Below, one piece after another: positions 1 through 8,504 of a stretch of 64,000 nt of DNA; the first letter of the stretch is position 1; each line of letters starts with the position of its first letter. The stretch spans positions 1 through 64,000 of the forward strand of contig JANCMB010000001.1 of assembly GCA_031317595.1 (NCBI GenBank), read 5' to 3'. Below the pieces are notes generated by a model. It was not told the DNA's origin. It ran no database searches and was given only the letters and a program-made list of their open reading frames with translations. The DNA comes from Glutamicibacter sp. PS. GTDB taxonomy: Bacteria > Actinomycetota > Actinomycetes > Actinomycetales > Micrococcaceae. Position numbers and translations under genes: made by a program.

Positions 1-599
1 ACTCGGCGGAGAACACCGATGTGAACACTGCAGAGAATACTGACGAGAACACTGCTGATAACTCGGCGGAGAACACCGATGTGAACACTGCGGAAAACAC
101 TGCTGATAACTCGGCGGAGAACACTGACGTGAACACTGCGGAGAACACCGATGTAAACACTGCAGATAATACTGACGAGAACACTGCTGATAACTCGGCG
201 GAGAACACCGATGTGAACACTGCAGAGAATACTGACGAGAACACTGCTGATAACTCGGCGGAGAACACCGATGTGAACACTGCTGATAACTCGGCGGAGA
301 ACACTGACGTGAACACTGCAGAGAACACTGACGTGAACACTGCAGAGAACACTGACGCGAACACCGCTGATAACTCGGGCGATGACACCGACGCGAACAC
401 TGGTGACAACACCAATTCGAACAACGGTGCAAATGGCTCGGATGGTTCTGCCAATAACGGCGCGAACGGCAGTAAGAAGCCAAACTCGCTGGCCGAAACT
501 GGTAGCAACGGTGCGATGGTGATCGGAATTGGCGCGATCTTGTTGATCGCAGCCGGTATTGCCAGCGCGTTGGTTGCACGTAAGCGTCGCGTCAGCTAA
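1..599 (+). CDS. Repeat-rich LAETG-anchored cell-wall surface protein (3' end only)
   Basis: The reading frame is open from the left edge (first full codon at 3) to the TAA at 597-599, so the N-terminus and signal peptide lie outside the window. What is visible is a stalk of tandem tetrapeptides of the form N-[T/S]-[A/D]-x, then a Gly/Asn/Ser-rich linker, then a complete sortase signal: LAETG, a hydrophobic segment of about 22 residues, and the basic tail RKRR near the C-terminus. LAxTG signals are typical substrates of actinobacterial class E sortases, so the protein is probably attached to peptidoglycan and exposed on the surface. The N-terminal functional domain is not visible and no function can be assigned. 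The stalk is strongly acidic and Asn-rich. A hairpin terminator follows at 622-650, so the next genes are probably a separate unit. Confidence 0.85.
   Translation, partial: SAENTDVNTAENTDENTADNSAENTDVNTAENTADNSAENTDVNTAENTDVNTADNTDENTADNSAENTDVNTAENTDENTADNSAENTDVNTADNSAENTDVNTAENTDVNTAENTDANTADNSGDDTDANTGDNTNSNNGANGSDGSANNGANGSKKPNSLAETGSNGAMVIGIGAILLIAAGIASALVARKRRVS
3..412 (+). repeat. In-frame 12-bp tandem repeat coding for N-[T/S]-[A/D]-x
   Basis: A 12-nt unit resembling aacactgcagag is repeated head to tail more than 30 times, with higher-order blocks of about 60 and 66 nt that recur almost exactly (compare 1-60 with 187-246). Variation falls mainly at the last residue (E, D, V or A) and in silent positions. 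Because every unit keeps the frame, slippage or recombination would change stalk length without breaking the protein. The array continues beyond the left edge. Confidence 0.9.
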
Positions 600-621
600 C
601 GACACGCGTTTGCGTTAGGGA

Positions 622-650
622 GAGGGGCACCACTTTTCGTGGTGCCCCTC
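622..650 (+). terminator. Hairpin terminator after the surface protein
   Basis: A perfect 12-bp GC-rich stem (622-633 with 639-650) closes a 5-nt TTTTC loop, 22 bases after the stop codon. The following bases are only moderately T-rich, which is common for terminators in high-GC actinobacteria. Confidence 0.7.
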
Positions 651-713
651 ATCCTTCGATTTAAGGACACCATTGTCAGCCAGCATGTGTTGTCAGTGTT
701 TTAAGGAAGACTC

Positions 714-1469
714 ATGAGTAGATCACGAAAGAGTGCAAGACCTTTGACGGTCGCAGTGCTTTTAATTTCTGGCGTGCTTGCGGCAGTTCACATTTTTGCA
801 ACACTTGTTTTCACCGGTCCGTCCACCCCAATCAAAACTTCTCTCGAGCCGCAATTAAGTAACTACTTTTTGGGGCCGCTGGACCAAGGATGGAGTCTTT
901 TCGCTCCGGGTCCCTATTCGCAAGATGAATACTTGTTGGTGCAAGCTTGCCTATCTACAGCAGACGTGTGCGCCAAAGGTTCGAAGGGCGGTGCCAAGTT
1001 CTCGGAGTGGCGCAATGTAACTGAGGAAGAGATGCTTCATCTGTCGGGGAACATCTTTGCCAACCGAGGATCAAAACAGTCGAAGGTCATTCATGGACGT
1101 TTATGGCCAACGATTAATGATCTTAGCGATGAGCATGCTAATGAGATCGCTAAGCCGTTCGTTCTCGGGAACCCCGTCTTCGGCTACGACCTGGATTCGA
1201 AAGAGGCAGCGGAGTCTATCCCGGCCTCTGAACTGCAAGACATGCGAAGCTATAAGCGAATGGAAGACGTGGCCGTAGGTTTTGCCACTTTGTATGCCAA
1301 AGAACAGTGGGGATCTGCGAGTATGGTCCAACTGAAGTTGCGCCGTGACGCCGTGACTCCGTTTGCCCAGCGGCACAAACCAGAAAAGGAACGGAGCAGC
1401 TCGGAGCGCTTGATTGGATGGCGAGACGTCAAGGCATTCGGTGAGGACACGGTGGCATCATGGAGCTAA
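714..1469 (+). CDS. DUF5819-family membrane-anchored protein
   Basis: The product has 251 residues, with one N-terminal transmembrane segment (about residues 11-34) and an extracytoplasmic domain. Just after the membrane segment it carries the GPLDQGWSLFAP motif that marks DUF5819 proteins. These are regularly encoded next to HTTM-domain proteins, as here. The pair resembles, in layout and motif, the SdpA/SdpB pair that matures the SdpC toxin in Bacillus, but no toxin-like gene is visible nearby, so that role is only an analogy. The ATG has a good ribosome site (AAGGAAG, 7 nt upstream). The gene overlaps the next one by 10 bp, which implies translational coupling. GC is lower than in most of the window. 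No enzymatic function is known to me for this family. Confidence 0.7.
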   Translation: MSRSRKSARPLTVAVLLISGVLAAVHIFATLVFTGPSTPIKTSLEPQLSNYFLGPLDQGWSLFAPGPYSQDEYLLVQACLSTADVCAKGSKGGAKFSEWRNVTEEEMLHLSGNIFANRGSKQSKVIHGRLWPTINDLSDEHANEIAKPFVLGNPVFGYDLDSKEAAESIPASELQDMRSYKRMEDVAVGFATLYAKEQWGSASMVQLKLRRDAVTPFAQRHKPEKERSSSERLIGWRDVKAFGEDTVASWS

Positions 1470-2533
1470 AGAACGAATTACAAACGGCTCCGTCAGTGCG
1501 TCGATGGCTTAAGAATCTCAGAGGCCTTCCCCAACAGTACGCGTCCAGTCTCTACGATTGGTTCACCGTAGAGCGGCACGCTGTATATGGGCTAGCCGTT
1601 ATGCGCATGGCTTCAGGTTTGCTGATTTTAGGCTGGCTAGTGTTCAATGCGCCAGTTGCGGACAAGATTTGGGGACCAGGCTCCGCCTATCTCGAGCCGT
1701 ACAGGAGTGTACTCGGATACAAGTGGCCACTGAATGTTCTCGAAGGTACGGGGACGGCTTTCTTCGTATTTTGGTATGTAGTTGCTATCTTGCTGGCAAT
1801 ACTGTTCACCGTGGGCTGGAAAACCCGATTCGTCACACCGCTGCTTTTCGTTTTCTATACAGCCATTAATGCTCAGAACACGCCTGTGTCGGACGGTGGC
1901 AACTATTTCATTAGAATCATGTTGATCTATTTGATCTTTGCCGACCTTTCCCGCGTCTGGTCGATTGATGCGTGGCGGCGCAACCGTAAGGGGCATGTGC
2001 GTCGGCAATTCGAGATCGTTACCGTATTGCATAACGTGGCACTTTGTCTTGTGGTCGCTCAACTGTGCCTCGTCTACTTCGAGGCGGGTATGTACAAGGT
2101 GCAGGGTTCGCTTTGGCAGGCCGGCACCGCGATGTACTACCCCATTTCTTCCGAGTACTATGGGGTATTTCCGTGGCTTAGCGAGCTGATTAGCTACAAT
2201 TCCTGGGTTGTTGTGCTGATCACCTACGTGACAGTCATAGCGCAGATCGCTTTCCCGTTTATGTTGTTCCACCGCGTCACGCGCCGCATCGCTCTGATTA
2301 CTATTTTGGGGATGCATCTAGGCATTGCCATCGTCATGGGGTTGCCCTTCTTCTCCGGCATCATGGCCTCAGCTGATGCGGTGCTTGTATCTGGGGCCAC
2401 GTGGCTCGTGATTCAACGTTGGTTGAAAGGCTGTTGGGACGCTCTCGTCGCTAAGTTTGGTAAGCGCGGAAATCCGTCACCGCCCAATCGCCCGCGTACG
2501 AGTGAGGAAACAGTGACCCTCATAAACCACTAG
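1460..2533 (+). CDS. HTTM-domain (vitamin K carboxylase-like/SdpB-like) integral membrane protein
   Basis: The product has 357 residues and about eight hydrophobic segments. The arrangement is that of the HTTM domain: an N-terminal segment with ERHAVYGLAVMRMASG, a GPGS(A)YL loop, and the conserved INAQNTPVSDGGN stretch before a helix ending in DLSRVWSID. HTTM proteins include SdpB and the membrane part of gamma-carboxylases. The extra catalytic domain of true vitamin K-dependent carboxylases is not evident, so a role as SdpB-like partner of the DUF5819 protein is the better reading. The start overlaps the upstream gene by 10 bp. A bidirectional terminator follows the stop. Confidence 0.75.
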   Translation: MELKNELQTAPSVRRWLKNLRGLPQQYASSLYDWFTVERHAVYGLAVMRMASGLLILGWLVFNAPVADKIWGPGSAYLEPYRSVLGYKWPLNVLEGTGTAFFVFWYVVAILLAILFTVGWKTRFVTPLLFVFYTAINAQNTPVSDGGNYFIRIMLIYLIFADLSRVWSIDAWRRNRKGHVRRQFEIVTVLHNVALCLVVAQLCLVYFEAGMYKVQGSLWQAGTAMYYPISSEYYGVFPWLSELISYNSWVVVLITYVTVIAQIAFPFMLFHRVTRRIALITILGMHLGIAIVMGLPFFSGIMASADAVLVSGATWLVIQRWLKGCWDALVAKFGKRGNPSPPNRPRTSEETVTLINH

Positions 2534-2546
2534 CCACCCGCATACG

Positions 2547-2602
2547 ACTACGAAAAGGTCGGGCTGCTCTTCGTTGGAAGAGCAGCCCGACCTTTTCGTA
2601 GT
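2547..2602. terminator. Bidirectional terminator, 25-bp perfect stem
   Basis: Arms 2547-2571 and 2578-2602 are perfectly complementary around the 6-nt loop CGTTGG. It sits between two convergent genes (HTTM protein and aldehyde dehydrogenase). Because the arms carry A-runs on one side and T-runs on the other, the hairpin gives a U-rich end on both strands and should stop transcription from both sides. Confidence 0.9.
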
Positions 2603-2614
2603 TTCAACGTGCCG

Positions 2615-3997
2615 TTAGTCGGCTACGTAGTACAGGCGCTTGTTCACGAACTCGTCCATGCCCAGCGGGCCGAGCTCACGGCCGAAGCCCGAACGCTTGA
2701 CGCCACCAAACGGCATTTCAGCGCCCTCAGCTGCGACGGTGTTGACGTTGGCCATGCCGACGTTCAGCCCGGCCGCGACCTTTCCGGCACGATCCACGTC
2801 GGTGGAGTGGACCGAGCCACCCAAACCGTAGATGGTGTCGTTGGCCAGTGCGAGAGCTTCTTCATCGCTCGAGACCTTGTAGACCACGGCAACCGGCCCG
2901 AACAGTTCTTCGTAGTACGCGCGCATTTCCTTAGTCACGCCGGAGAGTACTGCCGGTGCGTAGTAGGCCGACGGACCGTCGTGCAGGACACCGCCGGCGT
3001 GCAAGGTAGCACCCTTCGAAACTGCGTCCTGTACCTGCGCGTGCAGGTCTTCGGCTGCGCGGCGCGAAGACATCGGGGCGAAGGTGCCTTCTTGTTCTTC
3101 CAGCGGGTTGCCCGGTACGAGACCCTCGGCCTTCTTCGTCAGTTCAGCGACGAACTCGTCGAAGATATTGTCCATGACGATCATGCGCTTGTTGGAGTTG
3201 CAAGCCTGACCGGTGTTGTCGATGCGGAAACCCCACGCGGTCTGCGCGATCTCGGCAACATTGTCCGAGTCCAAGACAACGAACGGATCCGAACCGCCAA
3301 GCTCCAGCACGGCCTTCTTGAGATTGCGACCAGCCTGCTCGCCGATGATGGCGCCGGCACGCTCGGAACCGGTAAGGGACACACCCTGAATGCGAGGATC
3401 GGCGATGATCGTCGAAATCTGATCGTGAGTAGCGAAGACATTGTTGTAGACACCGGCCGGCACGCCAGCTTCGTCCATGATGGACTGGATGGCCAGAGCC
3501 GAGCGAGGGCAGGACTCGGCGTGCTTGAGCACGATGGTGTTGCCCAGCATCAGGTTCGGCGCGGCGAAACGTGCCACCTGGTACAGCGGGAAGTTCCACG
3601 GCATGATGCCCAGCAGCGGGCCAACCGGCAGGTGCTGCACAAAGGCCTTGCCGCCTGAGAAGGACTTGATCTCGCGGTCGGCTGCGAGTTCCGGTCCTTC
3701 GGTGGCGAAGTAGGCGAAGATGTCCTTGCAGTATTCGGCTTCGCCGATGGCTTCAGACAGCGGCTTGCCCATTTCGATGGTCATGATCTCGCCGAGCTCT
3801 TGGGCGCGCTCGGCGAACAATTCGGCGACGCGGTTCACGATCTTTGCACGTTCGTTGATGTCGACCTCGCGCCATGCTTCGAACGAGCTCTGGGCTCCGG
3901 CCAGCGCTTCTTCGATCTGGGCGTCGGTGGCCGTGGCAAACTCTTCGACGACCTCGCCGGTGGCCGGATTCAGAACCTTATAGGTTGGGGCGCTCAT
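2615..3997 (-). CDS. NAD(P)-dependent succinate-semialdehyde-type aldehyde dehydrogenase
   Basis: This 460-residue protein is a complete aldehyde dehydrogenase. Asn135 lies in PWNFP, the general base Glu232 in LELGG, and the nucleophile Cys266 in NTGQACNSN. The compact length and the FRIDNTGQ(A)C context match the bacterial NADP-type succinate-semialdehyde dehydrogenase group (GabD2/Sad-like), which converts succinate semialdehyde to succinate at the end of GABA degradation. Its position close to a polyamine importer supports this, but related short-chain aldehydes are possible substrates. The start chosen is the ATG at 3997: the ribosome site AGGAG lies 5 nt before it and too close to the in-frame TTG at 4000. 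A palindrome-like site lies about 76-90 bp upstream of the start. Confidence 0.8.
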   Translation of the reverse strand: MSAPTYKVLNPATGEVVEEFATATDAQIEEALAGAQSSFEAWREVDINERAKIVNRVAELFAERAQELGEIMTIEMGKPLSEAIGEAEYCKDIFAYFATEGPELAADREIKSFSGGKAFVQHLPVGPLLGIMPWNFPLYQVARFAAPNLMLGNTIVLKHAESCPRSALAIQSIMDEAGVPAGVYNNVFATHDQISTIIADPRIQGVSLTGSERAGAIIGEQAGRNLKKAVLELGGSDPFVVLDSDNVAEIAQTAWGFRIDNTGQACNSNKRMIVMDNIFDEFVAELTKKAEGLVPGNPLEEQEGTFAPMSSRRAAEDLHAQVQDAVSKGATLHAGGVLHDGPSAYYAPAVLSGVTKEMRAYYEELFGPVAVVYKVSSDEEALALANDTIYGLGGSVHSTDVDRAGKVAAGLNVGMANVNTVAAEGAEMPFGGVKRSGFGRELGPLGMDEFVNKRLYYVAD

Positions 3998-4072
3998 CAA
4001 TGCTCCTATTTGAGTCTGTAATTAACGTATCCGTGGGCTTTATCCGTAGATAGTAGCCGACGAAACCATAAA

Positions 4073-4087
4073 ATGAATGTGAATCAC
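4073..4087. promoter_or_regulatory. Candidate regulatory site shared with the DAO-family oxidase operon
   Basis: The sequence ATGAATGTGAATCAC lies upstream of the aldehyde dehydrogenase (start 3997). It agrees at 13 of 15 positions with the perfect palindrome ATGAATGTGATTCAT at 59660-59674, upstream of the putrescine-type oxidase operon. It also overlaps a second inverted repeat, GTGAA-n4-TTCAC (4079-4092). The binding protein is unknown. Confidence 0.4.
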
Positions 4088-4235
4088 TTCACGGAATGCC
4101 TTGTATGAGCATACCGTCACTTTGCTCCCTAAGCTAACCAGTATTCTGACTCGCTGCCTTGGAAGCTATTTCCTGCAAAAACCGGCGTCCGGAGCCCCAT
4201 ACAACGTTGTTTGTGAGTCCCGAAACCGGCCGTGG

Positions 4236-4274
4236 TTGATGAAGTCTAAGGTGCTCACCATGCAACTTCATCAA
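4236..4274 (-). terminator. Possible terminator after the aldo-keto reductase
   Basis: A perfect 9-bp inverted repeat (TTGATGAAG at 4236-4244, CTTCATCAA at 4266-4274) lies 12 bp beyond the stop codon of the leftward aldo-keto reductase. The loop is long (21 nt) and no U-run follows. The rest of 4001-4285 shows nothing gene-like apart from the site at 4073. Confidence 0.4.
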
Positions 4275-4285
4275 GGGGCAAGTCT

Positions 4286-5347
4286 TTAGCCAATCGCTGA
4301 GGCTTTCCACCAGTCGATCCCGGCATCACCTTGCGCAATCTCAGCGATCTGCGCAAGTTCTTCCGAGCTAAATTCCAGGTTTTGTAGTGCACCGAGGTTC
4401 TCATCGAGCTGAGCCGTGGAGGAGGCACCGATGAGTACCGAGGTAGCGGCACCGTCACGCAACAGCCAGGCGATGGACATTTGAGCCAACGACTGCCCAC
4501 GGGACTGGGCAACCTCGTTCAACCGGCGGACCTTGGTCAAGTTCTCCTCGGTCAGATGAGCCTCGAGCGAGCGACGTCCGCCCTGACGCTGAACCTCGGT
4601 GGTGTTTAGGTACTTGTCGGTGAGCAAGCCTTGGGCCAACGGGGTGAAAGCGATGGCGCCCATCTGCTCGTCACGCAGCGTGTCGAGCAGGCCGTGCTCA
4701 ACCCAAGGGTTGAGGATGTTGTACGACGGCTGATGAATCACCAGTGGGGTGCCCAAATCACGCGCGATCTGCGCCGCTTGGGCGGTGCGCTCCGCGGAGT
4801 ACGAAGAAATACCGGCGTAGAGCGCCTTACCTTGACGCACCAAGGTGTCCAGTGCGCCGATGGTTTCTTCCAGCGGAGTCTTCGGATCGAAGCGGTGCGA
4901 GTAGAAGATATCCACGTAGTCCACGCCGAGTTTCTGCAAGGAGGCCTCGGCCGAGGAAATCAGGTACTTGCGCGAGCCAAAGCTACCGAACGGGCCCGGC
5001 CACATGTCGTAACCGGCCTTTGAGGAGATCACGAGCTCGTTTCGGTAGCCCTTGAAGTCCTTGCGCATCATGCGCCCAAAGTTCTCTTCTGCCGAGCCGG
5101 CCGGCGGACCGTAGTTATTGGCCAAGTCGAAATGGTTGATACCGCTGTCGAAAGCGTGACGTAGTACTTCGCGCTGTGCATCGAACGGACGGTTGTCCCC
5201 AAAGTTCCACCACAGGCCCAGCGACAGCGGAGGTAGTAACAGTCCGGAGTTTCCTACGCGGCGATAGCCAAAGTGCTCATAGCGGTCGGCTGCCGCCGTA
5301 TATGGCCGATGCAGTTCGGGAAGAGAATTGACGCGCTCGTAGTCCAC
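4286..5347 (-). CDS. Aldo/keto reductase, YghZ (L-glyceraldehyde-3-phosphate reductase) group
   Basis: The 353-residue protein has the aldo-keto reductase tetrad in the expected places: Asp74, Tyr79, Lys110 and His151. The N-terminal layout (R-x-x-G-x-S-G-L-x-L-P-x-L-S-L-G-LWWNFG) and the PPAGSAEENFG motif match the YghZ/MgrA group, which reduces small aldehydes such as L-glyceraldehyde 3-phosphate and methylglyoxal with NADPH, and is related to the Kv-beta subunits. It follows the ABC importer genes on the same strand with a 77-bp gap, so it may be read through from that operon, perhaps as an aldehyde-detoxifying partner. This link is an inference from position. Confidence 0.8.
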   Translation of the reverse strand: MDYERVNSLPELHRPYTAAADRYEHFGYRRVGNSGLLLPPLSLGLWWNFGDNRPFDAQREVLRHAFDSGINHFDLANNYGPPAGSAEENFGRMMRKDFKGYRNELVISSKAGYDMWPGPFGSFGSRKYLISSAEASLQKLGVDYVDIFYSHRFDPKTPLEETIGALDTLVRQGKALYAGISSYSAERTAQAAQIARDLGTPLVIHQPSYNILNPWVEHGLLDTLRDEQMGAIAFTPLAQGLLTDKYLNTTEVQRQGGRRSLEAHLTEENLTKVRRLNEVAQSRGQSLAQMSIAWLLRDGAATSVLIGASSTAQLDENLGALQNLEFSSEELAQIAEIAQGDAGIDWWKASAIG

Positions 5348-5424
5348 GAATGGCCTTTCTGCGATTGCTTCTAACGTGCTACATCCAGCCTATGTCAGCC
5401 GAGTAAGGATCGGCGTCGACATGC

Positions 5425-6228
5425 CTAGTCTCGATCATCACCGGTCAATTTTTGGCTTAGGTATACCGGAATCATCGAGAACACAATCAGCACAGCTGCG
5501 ATCACATTGACCACCGGTGCTTGATTCGGGCGGGACATGTTGTTGAAGATCCAGATAGGCAGGGTTTCGGTGCCCGGGGCGGTGGTAAAGGTTGTCACCA
5601 CAATCTCGTCGAAACTAAGCGCAAAGGCTAAAAGTCCGCCCGCGATCAGCGCGGAGCGAATTGCGGGAAAGGTCACCTGAGAGAACGTCGTAAACAGGTT
5701 GGCACCCATATCCATGGCGGCTTCCTCCAGGCCGCGGTTTACCCGGCCGAGACGGGCTTGAACATTGTTGAACACCATCACCACACAGAAGGTGGCATGA
5801 CCGACGATCACCGAGAGCATGCCAAGTCCGATCCCCAGGGGTTCAAAGACATGCTTGAAGGTATTCGAAAAGGCCACACCTGTGACAATGCCCGGTAAGG
5901 CGATGGGCAGCACGACCAGCAAGTTAACCGTGTGCTTGCCGAAGAATTCATAGCGGGCCAGCGCGAAGGAGATCATCGTGCCGAGCACTAGGGCGATGAC
6001 GGTGGCGATCGAGGCGACCTTGATCGAGGTCCATAACGCCTCGCGCACGCCCTCGTTATGCCAGGCTGCGACCCACCATTTGGTGGTCCAGTCCTGAATC
6101 GGGAAAGCGCCCGAGGTCGTGGCGTTGAAGGAGTTGGTGATTACCAAGAGCAATGGCAGGTAGATTCCGGCCATTGCCACAATGGCGAAGGCGCCCAGCG
6201 AGAATTTGGCGGTGCGTGAAAGCTGCAT
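5425..6228 (-). CDS. potC: Polyamine-type ABC transporter permease, PotC-like
   Basis: The 267-residue protein has about six transmembrane helices. The cytoplasmic EAA loop (LEEAAMDMGAN, after the third quarter of the chain) is the docking site for the ATPase. It is the second of two permeases in the unit, beginning 17 bp after the PotB-like gene. The order on the reverse strand is potA, potD, potB, potC, the usual set for spermidine/putrescine importers. The exact substrate cannot be read from the permease. Succinate-semialdehyde-type dehydrogenase and amine oxidases in the window make di- or polyamines the best guess. Confidence 0.82.
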   Translation of the reverse strand: MQLSRTAKFSLGAFAIVAMAGIYLPLLLVITNSFNATTSGAFPIQDWTTKWWVAAWHNEGVREALWTSIKVASIATVIALVLGTMISFALARYEFFGKHTVNLLVVLPIALPGIVTGVAFSNTFKHVFEPLGIGLGMLSVIVGHATFCVVMVFNNVQARLGRVNRGLEEAAMDMGANLFTTFSQVTFPAIRSALIAGGLLAFALSFDEIVVTTFTTAPGTETLPIWIFNNMSRPNQAPVVNVIAAVLIVFSMIPVYLSQKLTGDDRD

Positions 6229-6245
6229 GATGTGCTCCTGAAAAT

Positions 6246-7169
6246 TTAAAGGGCGTCCAGAGCCCCGGATTTGCGGGCCAAGAACAGATACGCAACCACC
6301 ACCAGGATCGGCACGAGACCAAAGGCGGCGGCCAGAGGCGGATTCAGGTTGATGTTCTGCGCGATGACCGTGCCGATCATTTGGGTCTTGCCGCCCACGA
6401 ACTGCGCCGCGATATAGTCACCGAGCGACAACGAGAACGTAAAAATCGATCCAGCGATCAGTGCCGGTTTCAACAGGGGAAGCGCCACGGTTCGGATCGT
6501 GCCCCAAGATTTAGCGCCAAGGTCGGCAGAGGCATTGAAAAGATTGTCCGGAATCTGCCGGAATGCCGTGTACACCGGTACTGCCATATACGGGAACCAG
6601 AGATAAGCCAGGGTGACGACCACGGCCGGCTGCCCATAACCCATCCCGTCCACGCCCAACGGGGCCAGTACCCAGTCCAACGGTCCGCCCTGTGAAAAGG
6701 TGATGCGCCAGGAAAATACCTTGACCAGGTACCCGGCCCACAGTGGCAGGGTGATTCCGATGGCGAGTATGGCACGCAGCTTCGGGCCAGCGACCTTCGC
6801 CATGAACAACCCCAGCGGTAGCGCGAGCGCTGCGCAGAGTATCGTGACCGCCAACGCGATGCCAATGGTGCGCACGGCGGTGTTGCGATACGCCTCTTGG
6901 ACAACCAGCTCTTGAAAATTCTCCAGTGTAAATCCGGGGATGACCTTGGAGGTGAAAGGGTCTGTGTGCCAGAACGCCGTGGCGAATAGCAGGAGCAGGG
7001 AACCGATATACAGTACGCCGAGCCACGCCATGGGCAGGCTCAAGAGGCTTGCTAGGCGGATCTTTGGATGCAGATATAGGTAGCGCGAAATACGGTTGCC
7101 TGTTGTATGCGATCGAGTCGGATCCGGTGGGGCTGCCGCGGGCGTTGGGCGTTGGTCGAGGGTAGTCAT
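6246..7169 (-). CDS. potB: Polyamine-type ABC transporter permease, PotB-like
   Basis: The 307-residue protein has a hydrophilic N-terminal tail of about 40 residues and six predicted membrane helices, with the EAA-type loop ASADLGAKSWGT. The open frame extends upstream to 7346, but that extension overlaps the end of the solute-binding protein gene and has shadow-like composition. The ATG at 7169 leaves a normal 98-bp gap after that gene and is preferred, although its ribosome site is weak. This subunit pairs with the PotC-like permease to form the membrane channel of the importer. Confidence 0.82.
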   Translation of the reverse strand: MTTLDQRPTPAAAPPDPTRSHTTGNRISRYLYLHPKIRLASLLSLPMAWLGVLYIGSLLLLFATAFWHTDPFTSKVIPGFTLENFQELVVQEAYRNTAVRTIGIALAVTILCAALALPLGLFMAKVAGPKLRAILAIGITLPLWAGYLVKVFSWRITFSQGGPLDWVLAPLGVDGMGYGQPAVVVTLAYLWFPYMAVPVYTAFRQIPDNLFNASADLGAKSWGTIRTVALPLLKPALIAGSIFTFSLSLGDYIAAQFVGGKTQMIGTVIAQNINLNPPLAAAFGLVPILVVVAYLFLARKSGALDAL

Positions 7170-7267
7170 GGGTCTAAGTCGCGGAATGATCCGCTGCCTC
7201 CTTCGCGATGGCTCGAGGGCTGTGGCGCGGGCGGAACTCCGCCCACGCCACAGCCGTTGACGGTGCG

Positions 7268-8473
7268 TCAGCCCTTGACCTCGGTCCAGGCCTTGGTCCA
7301 CTGCTGGTAGTTGGTGCACTTCACGTCGGTGCGGCCGTCGATGCACTGCTCAACCGGGGTAGTCCACATCCACACCTGCTTGTAGTATTCCTCGTCTGTG
7401 GCGTGGAACGTCTCGCAGTGTGCTTCGTTTTCTTTAGTCCCTTCGCAGGCTTCCTTGTTTGCCGGAGCCATGCCGAAGTTTTGCGCGATCTGCGCGTTGA
7501 CTTCAGCCGACGAAGCCCAGTCGATCCACTTGTAGGCACAGTTCTGGTTCTTGGTTTTCGACGAGATCATCCAGGTATCGGACCAGCCGGTGGCGCCTTC
7601 CTTGGGTAGCACCGAAGCAACCTTGCCGCCATCCGCCGTTGCCAGATTGACCACTACCTGCCAGCCGGTGCCCAGCGAGGCGGTGCCGGTCGAGATCGAC
7701 GATACGGCCTTGAGCGCATCGTTCCAGTATTCGCCGGCAATTTCATTCTGTTGCTTCAACAGCTCGACCGCGGCGGCCAGCTGAGATTCATCGAGCGCGT
7801 AGGGATTGGTGATGCCAAGCTCTGGCCGCGTGCTCATCAGGTATAACGCCGCGTCGGCAATGAAAATCGGGGAATCGTACGCCATGATCTTCCCCTTGTA
7901 TGGACTGTCGGACTCCCATGTGTCGGCCCAAGAATCTGGCGCCTGCTTCACGCTCTCGGTGTTATACATCAGCACGTTGGCGCCACGGCCGATTGGGACA
8001 CCGTAGGTCTTGCCGTTGAGGTTGTCGTAGAGCTGGCCCTTGAGTCCCTCGACCAAGTTGCCAAAGTTGGGGATCAGGTCCGTGTTCAGGGGTTGCACAT
8101 CGCCACCCGCGATCAGCCGTAGCGACGCATCGCCGGATGCCGAGACCACGTCGTACTCACCGGTGCGCATCAGTTGCACCATCTCGTCGCTGGTGGCGCC
8201 CACTTTGCGGTTGACCTGACATTTGGTCTGTTGCTCAAAGTCGGTGACCCAATCCGCGTCGGGGTTGGTCGAACCGTCCTCGACGAATCCGGCCCAAGCA
8301 ACGATGTTGACCTGGCCTTCGGAGTCTCCGACACTTTCGGCCACGGGGAAATCGGGAACCTCGATACCCGAGGACTGGGCGCCGGCATCGCCGCCGGAGC
8401 TTCCACAGCCCGCGAGAACCAGGGCGAGGCTGGCGCCCGCGGCAGCCAGGGAGAGTCGTTTCGTGTGTTTCAT
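7268..8473 (-). CDS. potD: Polyamine-type ABC transporter solute-binding lipoprotein, PotD-like
   Basis: The 401-residue precursor begins MKHTKR and has a lipobox LVLAGC with Cys23 as the lipid-anchored residue. The mature protein belongs to the PotD/PotF-type periplasmic binding family (conserved NIVAWAGF near the N-terminus and the DVVSASGD region). The start at 8473 was chosen over the longer frame to 8521 because AAAGG lies upstream and the signal peptide begins there. It would capture the amine outside the cell and deliver it to the two permeases. The mature form has several cysteines (for example in TKCQVN and QNCAYKW), which may form disulfides. Confidence 0.85.
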   Translation of the reverse strand: MKHTKRLSLAAAGASLALVLAGCGSSGGDAGAQSSGIEVPDFPVAESVGDSEGQVNIVAWAGFVEDGSTNPDADWVTDFEQQTKCQVNRKVGATSDEMVQLMRTGEYDVVSASGDASLRLIAGGDVQPLNTDLIPNFGNLVEGLKGQLYDNLNGKTYGVPIGRGANVLMYNTESVKQAPDSWADTWESDSPYKGKIMAYDSPIFIADAALYLMSTRPELGITNPYALDESQLAAAVELLKQQNEIAGEYWNDALKAVSSISTGTASLGTGWQVVVNLATADGGKVASVLPKEGATGWSDTWMISSKTKNQNCAYKWIDWASSAEVNAQIAQNFGMAPANKEACEGTKENEAHCETFHATDEEYYKQVWMWTTPVEQCIDGRTDVKCTNYQQWTKAWTEVKG

Positions 8474-8504
8474 GATGGAGACCTTTCGGATTGAGTGCTG
8501 ATGA

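Noticed and set aside
1..412. Repeat array that might be taken for CRISPR
   Set aside because: The units are contiguous, in frame, 12 bp long and without spacers; they encode a protein stalk.
2609..3658. 349-codon forward frame opposite the aldehyde dehydrogenase
   Set aside because: Antisense shadow; the reverse-strand protein has the full set of dehydrogenase motifs.
4101..4289. 62-codon forward frame between the dehydrogenase and the aldo-keto reductase
   Set aside because: No ribosome site, no recognisable motif, and it runs into the reductase gene on the other strand.
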